Of a stretch of 64,000 nucleotides of DNA, positions 56,475-64,000 are shown piece by piece. The stretch is from assembly GCA_012689375.1 (NCBI GenBank), contig JAAZLO010000021.1, positions 1 through 64,000 on the forward strand, in the 5' to 3' direction. A program made the translations under genes and the position numbers. The stretch's first letter is position 1. Every line of letters starts with the position of its first letter. Origin of the DNA: Bacillota bacterium (GTDB lineage Bacteria; Bacillota; SHA-98; UBA4971). Under the pieces are notes generated by a model. The model was not told where the DNA came from, did not search any database, and was given only the letters and a program-made list of their open reading frames with translations.

Positions 56475-57268
56475 GTGGAAAGGTGATGGTAGTCACCTCA
56501 GGTAAGGGTGGTGTCGGTAAGACGACAGCAGCAGCGAATATCGGTTGTGCCCTTGCTGTCCGTGGCAAAAAAGTAGCTTTGGTTGATGCAGACATTGGAC
56601 TACGAAACCTCGATATAGTGCTTGGCCTGGAAAACAGGATAGTATTTGATATTATCCATGCAATGGAAGGCAGATGCAGACTTAGGCAGGCACTTATAAG
56701 GGATAAAAGGGTACAGACGCTGTTTCTTCTTCCTGCGGCTCAATCTAAGGACAAGGACGCTATTCAGCCTGAACAGATGAAGGGGCTTACAAGCGAACTT
56801 GCGGATGACTTTGATTATGTGATATTAGATTGCCCTGCAGGCATAGAGAGGGGATTCAAAAATGCTATAGCAGGTGCAGGCACTGCATTGATAATAACAA
56901 CACCTGAAGTATCGGCAGTGAGGGATGCAGATCGAATTGTCGGGCTTTTAGAGGCTGAAGGTATTGAAAAGCCGAAGCTTGTAATTAACAGGCTGCGTCC
57001 GGATATGGTGAAACGCGGTGATATGTTGGACATTGAAGATGTCATAGATATTCTAGCCATAGATCTCGTAGGTGTCGTGCCTGATGATGAGGCTGTTATT
57101 ACATCTACAAACAGGGGTGAACCTGTTGTTTTAAACGGGGCATCTCGGGCGGGCGAAGCATTTCGGAGAATCGCGGCTCGTATTGAGGGTGAAGATGTGC
57201 CATTCTTATCAATGGAAATTCCGAGTTTCTGGGTAAGAATTAAACGGTTCCTAGGTGCAGGTAAATGA
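56471..57268 (+). CDS. minD: Septum site-determining ATPase MinD
   Basis: VTSGKGGVGKTTAAANIGCALA...DADIGLRNLDIVLGLENRIVFD. Confidence 0.96.
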   Translation: MSGKVMVVTSGKGGVGKTTAAANIGCALAVRGKKVALVDADIGLRNLDIVLGLENRIVFDIIHAMEGRCRLRQALIRDKRVQTLFLLPAAQSKDKDAIQPEQMKGLTSELADDFDYVILDCPAGIERGFKNAIAGAGTALIITTPEVSAVRDADRIVGLLEAEGIEKPKLVINRLRPDMVKRGDMLDIEDVIDILAIDLVGVVPDDEAVITSTNRGEPVVLNGASRAGEAFRRIAARIEGEDVPFLSMEIPSFWVRIKRFLGAGK

Positions 57269-57286
57269 TTTTAGGAGGCTCATTCG

Positions 57287-57586
57287 GTGTTTGAATTTAT
57301 GTCTTGGATCCTGGGCGGGAGAGGCAGGAAGAAGAGTAAAGACCTGGCTAAGGAGCGTTTGAAGCTCGTATTGGCACATGACAGAGTTGAAATTTCACCC
57401 CAGGCATTTGAGAAGCTGAGACGGGATCTAGCAAGTGCATGTGCCAAATATGTGGACATAGATGAAACAGGTATGGATATCCGGTTCGATTCAAGGGACC
57501 GGGCACTTGCTCTTGTTGCCAGCGTGCCGGTAATCGGGATGAAAAGAGGCCCTTATGCCTCAAAACGTAGAGGCAATATGAATTGA
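57287..57586 (+). CDS. minE: MinE topological specificity factor
   Basis: AKERLKLVLAHDRVEISPQAFEKLRRDLASACAKYVDID; context. Confidence 0.92.
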   Translation: MFEFMSWILGGRGRKKSKDLAKERLKLVLAHDRVEISPQAFEKLRRDLASACAKYVDIDETGMDIRFDSRDRALALVASVPVIGMKRGPYASKRRGNMN

Positions 57587-58698
57587 GTCTTGATCGGCGC
57601 CTTCTTAAAAAATTAGATTTCACGCTTATCACTGCTGTGCTGGTCATGTGTGGGATCGGGCTTGTTTTTGTGTACAGCGCAACACATAGGGGGGTCGGTT
57701 ATGGACAACCGGAAGACCCCTTTGCTTATTCTAAACGGCAGCTTACAATAGTTTTTGCCGGGCTTGCTTGCATTGCAGTAATTCTTACGCTTGATTATAA
57801 TCTAATTAGACGGGTCCATTTTTTCCTTTACTGGGGAAATATCGCAATCCTTATTTTAGTGCTTATTGTCGGACGGCGTATCTCAGGTGCTGAAAGATGG
57901 TTGAAGATAGGAGCTGTCGCTGTCCAGCCTTCTGAGTTTTCAAAGGTTATTATTATCCTGACTTTATCGAATTTTATTGCAGATGCAAATATCAATTCCG
58001 GACGTGATTTAATAATCGCTTTTCTTCATGTAATCTTACCTATGGGACTTGTTCTTCTGCAAAACGATCTTGGGACTGCTATGGTTTTTGCAGGTATCAC
58101 AATATCTATGTTATTTGTAGCCGGCATAAGGGCTAAGAATTTACTAACCATTGCCGCTGTCGGTGCTTTGGCTTCCCCGGCGGTGTTTTTTTTGGGTCTT
58201 AAAGGCTATCAACGTGCCCGCATATTGACTTTTCTCAACCCCTATACGGATCCTACCGGTACAGGCTATAATGTAATTCAATCTACGATTGCCATTGGTT
58301 CCGGGGGGTTTTTCGGTAAAGGGCTCTTCCGAAGTACCCAGGTAAGGCTGAATTTTCTTCCGGCTCATCATACAGATTTCATTTTCTCAGTTATCGGTGA
58401 AGAATTGGGGTTTTTAGGGGGTGTTGCGATCCTGGTCTTATATGCAATAATACTCTGGAGATGTTTTCAGGCGGCTTCAACTGCCAAAGATTCCTTTGGT
58501 CAATTGGTAGCGGCGGGAATTACTTCAATGATTTTTATTCATATTCTCATTAATATCGGTATGACAATGGGTTTGATGCCTGTGACAGGTATTCCCCTTC
58601 CCTTTTTAAGCTACGGCGGCAGCTCTCTTATGGCAAACCTTATTGCCATAGGTTTTGTTCTTAATATCAACATGCGATGCCGGAAGATCCTTTTTTAG
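57583..58698 (+). CDS. rodA: RodA/FtsW SEDS-family glycosyltransferase
   Basis: ISGAERWLKIGAVAVQPSEFSKV...FLPAHHTDFIFSVIGEELGFLGG...PVTGIPLPFLSYGGSSLMANLIAIG. Confidence 0.94.
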   Translation: MSLDRRLLKKLDFTLITAVLVMCGIGLVFVYSATHRGVGYGQPEDPFAYSKRQLTIVFAGLACIAVILTLDYNLIRRVHFFLYWGNIAILILVLIVGRRISGAERWLKIGAVAVQPSEFSKVIIILTLSNFIADANINSGRDLIIAFLHVILPMGLVLLQNDLGTAMVFAGITISMLFVAGIRAKNLLTIAAVGALASPAVFFLGLKGYQRARILTFLNPYTDPTGTGYNVIQSTIAIGSGGFFGKGLFRSTQVRLNFLPAHHTDFIFSVIGEELGFLGGVAILVLYAIILWRCFQAASTAKDSFGQLVAAGITSMIFIHILINIGMTMGLMPVTGIPLPFLSYGGSSLMANLIAIGFVLNINMRCRKILF

Positions 58699-58851
58699 AT
58701 CTCAGTGGTTTGGGCGTTTTCTACAGATGCCTCCTTCCAATTTATTTATTGACCCTCTTATTGGACAGATAAGGTGCATAGCAAATCCGGGGAATCAATA
58801 TATTTATGATAATAGATTAAACATGCTTATCTTTTAAGAGGGGGAACTATT

Positions 58852-59085
58852 GTGTGGTCAAGGTTTCTTCAGAGAGCAATCATAGCGCTGGTAATTTATT
58901 GTTGTATTGTCGGGGTATTGTATTGGAGCCCCGGTATTACACAAAGGATTGAACCTTATTTGTGTGAAGTGCTCACGAAGGATACGGATTTCCAAAGGGT
59001 TAAGGCTGTTATTTCAGATTTTCTTCTACATCCTGCCCCCCTATCCCAATCCGGTTATACAGAATACTTTAAATTCAAAGACTAG
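58852..59085 (+). CDS. Small single-TM protein in the SpoIVFA position (possible minimal SpoIVFA)
   Basis: 77-aa ORF with one N-terminal TM, directly upstream of the M50 protease; no LytM/M23 domain. Confidence 0.55.
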   Translation: MWSRFLQRAIIALVIYCCIVGVLYWSPGITQRIEPYLCEVLTKDTDFQRVKAVISDFLLHPAPLSQSGYTEYFKFKD

Positions 59086-59088
59086 ATC

Positions 59089-59961
59089 GTGAGAATTCTC
59101 CGTATATGCGGGGTAGATATCCATATTAATCCCTTCTTTATTCTCGTGTTGCTTATGTATGCTTCAGTAGGCCTCCTCCTGGAAACACTTTTTGCCTTTT
59201 GGGTGGTAGCCCTTCATGAACTTGCTCATATTATTGTTGCGGCGGGTATGGGGTTCAAGGTAGTGAAGCTTGAATTATTGCCTTTCGGTGGTGTTGTTCA
59301 ATTTGACGAGCCCTTTTTTAGGACCCGCCGTGCAGAAATAATCATAGCCTTGGCAGGTCCGGTTCATAATTTCATTTTCGCAGGTTTGTCCTTCTATCTT
59401 TTACATAAAGGTATTATCCCTGTAAGTTTCGGTAAATTCATATTTGAAATTAATCTTGCGATGGGTTTATTTAATCTTCTTCCTGCAATTCCCCTTGATG
59501 GCGGCCGTGTATTTAGGGCTATTCTCAGTGAAAGTATCGGCATTGTGCGGGCCACTGAAATTGCGGTGAATTTAGGACGGATATTAGGGTTGGTGATTCT
59601 CGTAAGTGGTGTTTTTTTTGTTATTACAGGTAAGGGTAACATCCTTCTTCCATCTTTAGGGGGATTTCTCATATTTGCAGCAACGCGTGAGCCTGAAAAG
59701 GCACTATATTTGCACATGAGGGATAGTCTTCGGAAAAAGGAAAGATTGATAGACAGGGGATTATCACATGCAAATATTATTATTTCATATAAGGAGACTG
59801 CCATGGTAAAAATCGCAAGAAAATTTAGGCCCGGGAAGATCAGCATCGTAGCAGTTGTTGATGATAAATTAGATATAATCGGATTTATTACAGAAACTAG
59901 TGTGTTGGAAGGGATGAGCAGGTACGGACCGGGCAGCCCTGTTTACCGTGTAGTTATGTGA
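59089..59961 (+). CDS. SpoIVFB-like M50 site-2 protease
   Basis: ALHELAHIIVAAGMGFKVVKLELLPFGGVVQF; NLLPAIPLDGGRVFRA. Confidence 0.9.
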   Translation: MRILRICGVDIHINPFFILVLLMYASVGLLLETLFAFWVVALHELAHIIVAAGMGFKVVKLELLPFGGVVQFDEPFFRTRRAEIIIALAGPVHNFIFAGLSFYLLHKGIIPVSFGKFIFEINLAMGLFNLLPAIPLDGGRVFRAILSESIGIVRATEIAVNLGRILGLVILVSGVFFVITGKGNILLPSLGGFLIFAATREPEKALYLHMRDSLRKKERLIDRGLSHANIIISYKETAMVKIARKFRPGKISIVAVVDDKLDIIGFITETSVLEGMSRYGPGSPVYRVVM

Positions 59962-60083
59962 AATATTGCAGTATCATGGCGTAGGCGTGGGAAGTTTGAT
60001 AGAATAATGAATGAACCCTATAATGGCTGGGAATACCGGGGCGGGAAGGGATATAAGGGGTTTAAAAGAAGGTATCGTTAAAA

Positions 60084-61949
60084 ATGGAAATAGATTTGAA
60101 GCTGCTTGAAAGGCTTTTGGTTAATGTTGAGAAGCCAATACGTTACGTCGGCGGTGAATGGAATGCCATAAAAAAAGATCATGATTGTGTTGATGTCAGT
60201 GTACTGCTGGCTTTTCCCGACACATATGAAATCGGTATGTCCCACCTTGGGCTGAGAATCCTATATTCAATTCTTAATAAACGAAATGATGTTGCGTGTG
60301 AAAGAACATTTATGCCGTGGATTGATATGTATAAAGCTATGACAGATGCAGGTATTCCTTTGTATTCTCTGGAATCTCGTATTCCCGCCGGGGAATTTGA
60401 TATTATTGGTTTTAGCCTCCAATATGAGCTTTCATATACCAATGTTTTAGCCATGCTAGATCTCGCAGATATTCCCTTGTTTTCCACAAACAGGTCTGAA
60501 AGTGATCCACTGGTAATTGCAGGGGGCCCGTGCGTGTATAATCCGGAACCAATTGCAGATTTTATGGACGCTATTCTTATCGGTGAAGGGGAGGAGGCAA
60601 TAGAGGAGATTATCGATGTCTGTAAGGAAGTTAAAGGAAAGCGTCTTTCACGCAAAGAGATGCTAAAAGAGTATGCTGTCATACCCGGTATTTATGTGCC
60701 TTCATTCTATAAAGTACATTATTATCCCGGCGGAAACATAAAGAGTATTGAGCCTGAGAATTCTGTTGCGCAGTATCCTGTGAAGAAAAGGGCAATAAAA
60801 GATTTAAGTCAAATCCATTACCCTGATGATATAATTGTGCCTAATACGGAGATTATTCATGATCGTGCCGTCCTTGAGATATTTCGCGGGTGTACAAGGG
60901 GATGTCGTTTTTGTCAGGCGGGAATGATATACAGGCCTGTCAGGGAACGTCAGCCTAATAGTATTATTGGCCTTGCGGAACGGCTTTTGGATAACACTGG
61001 TTATGATGAAGTTTCGCTGATGTCACTTTCAAGTGCGGATTATCCGTATATTTATGAGGTTTGTAAGGATCTGCTTGATAAATACAAAAATCAAGGAATC
61101 TCCATAAGTCTCCCGTCTCTCCGTGTTGATTCGTTTTCCGTTGAACTTGCAAAAGAAGTCCAAAGGGGAAAAAGAACAGGTTTAACTTTTGCGCCTGAGG
61201 CCGGCACAGAAAGACTCAGGAACGTAATCAATAAAGGAGTAACTTATGATGATTTAATTACTGCAGCTACCCATGTATTTTCTGAGGGGTGGCATAGTCT
61301 CAAGCTTTATTTTATGATCGGTTTGCCTACTGAAACTCAGGATGATGTTTCGGGAATCGTTGATATGGCTATGGAGACATTAGCACGTGGCAGAAGTGAA
61401 CTCAAAAAAGCGGGGATTAAGAAGAGGCCGGAGATAACCGTAAGTGTCGGATCTTTTGTACCAAAGGCTCATACGCCTTTTCAATGGCAACCACAAATGC
61501 CTAGGGAGGAACTTATCGAAAAGCAAGTATATCTTAAGAAACACCTTCGTGCCAGGGGGCTTAGGCTTACTTGGCATGATGTCAATGCCAGTTTTTTAGA
61601 AGCAGTTTTATCCAGGGGATCAAGAAGGCTAAGCCGGGTTATTGAGTATGCTTACCATCAAGGATGCAAATTTGATTCGTGGGATTCTGAGCTACGTTTT
61701 GATAAATGGATGGATGGATTCCAAGCAGCCGATATCTCTCCGGAATTCTATGGGAATACTAAGTGGGAATACGATCGTATACTACCATGGGATCATATTA
61801 ATTCAGGGGTATCAAAAGAATTTTTAATGCGCGAGGCGGAACAAGCACTGCATGGTATGTTTACACCTGACTGCCGATTAGGGCAGTGCCCTGATTGCGG
61901 GGTCTGTAAACACTTGGGGATTTTGCCAAAAACTACGTCCAAAACTTGA
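60084..61949 (+). CDS. Radical SAM protein (TIGR03960-like, B12-binding/radical SAM)
   Basis: EIFRGCTRGCRFCQAGMIYRPVRER; DTYEIGMSHLGLRILY; C-terminal CRLGQCPDCGVC. Confidence 0.9.
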   Translation: MEIDLKLLERLLVNVEKPIRYVGGEWNAIKKDHDCVDVSVLLAFPDTYEIGMSHLGLRILYSILNKRNDVACERTFMPWIDMYKAMTDAGIPLYSLESRIPAGEFDIIGFSLQYELSYTNVLAMLDLADIPLFSTNRSESDPLVIAGGPCVYNPEPIADFMDAILIGEGEEAIEEIIDVCKEVKGKRLSRKEMLKEYAVIPGIYVPSFYKVHYYPGGNIKSIEPENSVAQYPVKKRAIKDLSQIHYPDDIIVPNTEIIHDRAVLEIFRGCTRGCRFCQAGMIYRPVRERQPNSIIGLAERLLDNTGYDEVSLMSLSSADYPYIYEVCKDLLDKYKNQGISISLPSLRVDSFSVELAKEVQRGKRTGLTFAPEAGTERLRNVINKGVTYDDLITAATHVFSEGWHSLKLYFMIGLPTETQDDVSGIVDMAMETLARGRSELKKAGIKKRPEITVSVGSFVPKAHTPFQWQPQMPREELIEKQVYLKKHLRARGLRLTWHDVNASFLEAVLSRGSRRLSRVIEYAYHQGCKFDSWDSELRFDKWMDGFQAADISPEFYGNTKWEYDRILPWDHINSGVSKEFLMREAEQALHGMFTPDCRLGQCPDCGVCKHLGILPKTTSKT

Positions 61950-62695
61950 ACGGGGGTAATAATTTGGGCCCTTCCCGAAGAATTCGGTATGAATATGAAG
62001 CCCCGGTTTGTATTTGGAGAATCCGTATAACAAAAACCGGCATTACAAAGTATATGTCCCATTTAGATTTCATAAGGACTGTGGAAAGATCAGCGAGGCG
62101 GGCAGGGTTACCTCTTACGTTATCAGGTGGGTTTAATCCCCGTCCCCGAATGTCTTTTTCTCCGGCTTTGCCTGTGGGTGTATCAAGTCATTCTGAATTT
62201 GTCGATCTTTTTCTCAAGGAATCCGTAGATATCGATGTGGCATCCTGGAAGTTAAATAAATCCTTCCCTTCCGGGATAAGGGTTATCGCCTCACGGATTC
62301 TTTCCCCGAATGTATCTGCTCTTTCAGCTGTTATTGAGGCTGCATCGTACAGATTGGCCTTGCATGCCGAGGTAAAAATAGATCCCGGTAGTATTGCAAA
62401 GGCTGTTACTGAAATTTTATCGGAAGATTCCATCGAGATTGTGCGTACAACGCCTAAGGGTACCCGAAGGATTAACTTGCGTCCGTTAATCTATGATATA
62501 CGGACAGAGCCAGAAAACTTGCCTCTGTCTGTTTATTCCGTTGTTGCTTCAGGCTCATCAGGGAATGTAAGAATATTAGATTTGGCTGATATTATCCTTA
62601 AATTTGCCGGAATCCGGAATAACGGTGTTTTCATGGATATTACCCGAGAGGGCCTTTATAAATTTTGCAATGAATCATTATGTTTGCCCTGGTGA
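61946..62695 (+). CDS. TIGR03936/DUF2344 family radical SAM-linked protein
   Basis: RIRITKTGITKYMSHLDFIRTVERSARRAGLPLTLSGGFNPRPRMSFSPALPVGVSSHSEFVDL. Confidence 0.92.
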   Translation: MNGGNNLGPSRRIRYEYEAPVCIWRIRITKTGITKYMSHLDFIRTVERSARRAGLPLTLSGGFNPRPRMSFSPALPVGVSSHSEFVDLFLKESVDIDVASWKLNKSFPSGIRVIASRILSPNVSALSAVIEAASYRLALHAEVKIDPGSIAKAVTEILSEDSIEIVRTTPKGTRRINLRPLIYDIRTEPENLPLSVYSVVASGSSGNVRILDLADIILKFAGIRNNGVFMDITREGLYKFCNESLCLPW

Positions 62696-62759
62696 ATATT
62701 GCTATGTTTTGAATGTTGGTATTTTCCCCATTGGGGACTTATTTGAGGAGTGAGGACGA

Positions 62760-64000
62760 GTGTCCAAAGAGATTGTTGTTAGCATTGGGCCGGGCGAAAC
62801 CCGTGCCGCCGTTGTAGAAAACGGCAGGCTGGAGGAAGTATATATTGAAAGATCAGCCCACCAGAGACATGTTGGTAATATATATAAGGGTAAGGTTAAA
62901 AATGTGCTCCCCGGTATGCAGGCGGCTTTTGTAGATATAGGCCTTGAACGAAATGCTTTTCTTTATGTTGATGATGCATTGAAAGCCAGGGAAACACAAT
63001 ATGATGATGTTGATATAGAAGATTTAAAAGCACTTTCGATCAGGGATATTCTCAAAGAAAATCAGGATGTTATTGTTCAGGTTACGAAAGAGCCTATAGG
63101 TACAAAAGGGGCCAGAGTAGTCACTCAGGTTACTTTGCCCGGTAGGAATGTGGTGCTTATGCCTACTGTGGATTACGTAGGGGTAAGCAGACGAATCACA
63201 GATGATAATGAAAGAACCAGATTAAAAGCAGGTGCAAGCAAAGCCAAACCCAGGGGATGTGGTGTTATTGTTCGTACTGCGGCAGAAGGTAAGAAGGAAA
63301 ATGAAATCAGTTCCGAAATTAAATTTTTAGTTAAGCTATGGCGACGAATAAAACAAAAAGCGCGTCGGGTAGCCGCCCCCAGCCTTTTGCATCGGGATTA
63401 TAACTTAATATACAGGATCATGAGGGATCTTTTATCCGAAGACGTCGACGCCTTTATCATTGATAATAAAAGGGAGTTTTTGAAGGCCGAAGATATTATA
63501 GAAATGATGTCCCCAAAATTAAGAAGGAAATTAAAACTTTATCGGAATGAGACTCCTATTTTAGAAGCCTACGGTATTGAAAGTGAAATTGAAAAGGCTT
63601 TGCACCGTAAAGTGTGGTTATCATGCGGGGGGTACATTATTTTCGATGAAACTGAGGCCTTGACAAGTATTGATGTGAACACCGGCCGTTATACCGGTAC
63701 AATAAATCTCCAAGATACTGTTTTAAAAACTAACCTCGAGGCAGCCAGTGCAATAGCCCACCAATTAAGGTTGAGAAATATTGGTGGAATCATTATTATT
63801 GATTTTATAGATATGGATTCCGCGGAAGCCCGGGAAGAAGTTGCAAAACGGCTTGAGGAAGAATTAAAAAAAGATAAGACTAAGGCAACAGTCCTCGGTT
63901 TTACTCACCTTGGTCTTCTGGAGATGACACGTAAAAAAACCCGGCCGGGACTCCGGGAGGCCCTCACGAGATCTTGTCCGTACTGTGATGGGAAAGGAAT
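62760..64000 (+). CDS. rng: Ribonuclease E/G family protein (3' end beyond window; not in ORF track)
   Basis: Manual translation VSKEIVVSIGPGETRAAVVENGRLEEVYIER...GNIYKGKVKNVLPGMQAAFVDIGLERNAFLYVDD...TSIDVNTGRYTG...CPYCDGKG; GTG 62760. Confidence 0.93.
   Translation, partial: MSKEIVVSIGPGETRAAVVENGRLEEVYIERSAHQRHVGNIYKGKVKNVLPGMQAAFVDIGLERNAFLYVDDALKARETQYDDVDIEDLKALSIRDILKENQDVIVQVTKEPIGTKGARVVTQVTLPGRNVVLMPTVDYVGVSRRITDDNERTRLKAGASKAKPRGCGVIVRTAAEGKKENEISSEIKFLVKLWRRIKQKARRVAAPSLLHRDYNLIYRIMRDLLSEDVDAFIIDNKREFLKAEDIIEMMSPKLRRKLKLYRNETPILEAYGIESEIEKALHRKVWLSCGGYIIFDETEALTSIDVNTGRYTGTINLQDTVLKTNLEAASAIAHQLRLRNIGGIIIIDFIDMDSAEAREEVAKRLEEELKKDKTKATVLGFTHLGLLEMTRKKTRPGLREALTRSCPYCDGKG

Noticed and set aside
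1-64000. CRISPR arrays, insertion sequences, prophage, toxin-antitoxin or restriction systems
   Set aside because: Looked for repeat-spacer periodicity, transposase motifs and phage genes; none seen. XerC here is in the conserved housekeeping position rather than a mobile integrase

Overview
The window is a densely coded chromosomal segment from a spore-forming, anaerobic Bacillota (Clostridia-like) bacterium. I see no phage, transposon, CRISPR array, rRNA or tRNA gene. Left part: housekeeping order rnhB(partial)-yraN-comM-dprA-topA-trmFO-xerC-hslV-hslU-codY, then an inverted germinant-receptor operon (gerA-gerB-gerC plus a 59-aa two-TM ORF missing from the supplied track), then rpsB-tsf-pyrH-frr-ferredoxin-uppS-cdsA-ytvI-like-dxr-rseP-ispG-GT2 and a T-box-controlled valS. 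Centre (28.5-48.3 kb), the most interesting part: a FolC::P-loop ATPase in-frame fusion, a SPOR protein, and a putative H2/redox-sensing module (DRTGG protein, anti-sigma-like ATPase, HydS-type [FeFe]-hydrogenase homologue with the proton-transfer Cys replaced, second DRTGG protein, PHP phosphoesterase, HATPase, RseC-like). It is followed by a HydC/HydB-like diaphorase without an adjacent hydA, a Rex repressor preceded by a Rex-operator-like palindrome, NfnAB, Fhs and a complete rnfCDGEAB operon. Right part: a SASP gene, ApbE-like flavin transferase, maf-radC-mreBCD-PBP2-minCDE-rodA, a possible minimal SpoIVFA-slot protein, SpoIVFB-like M50 protease, radical SAM (TIGR03960-like), DUF2344 and RNase E/G (partial at the window end). 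All names come from recognising protein motifs and gene order by eye. No database search was run.
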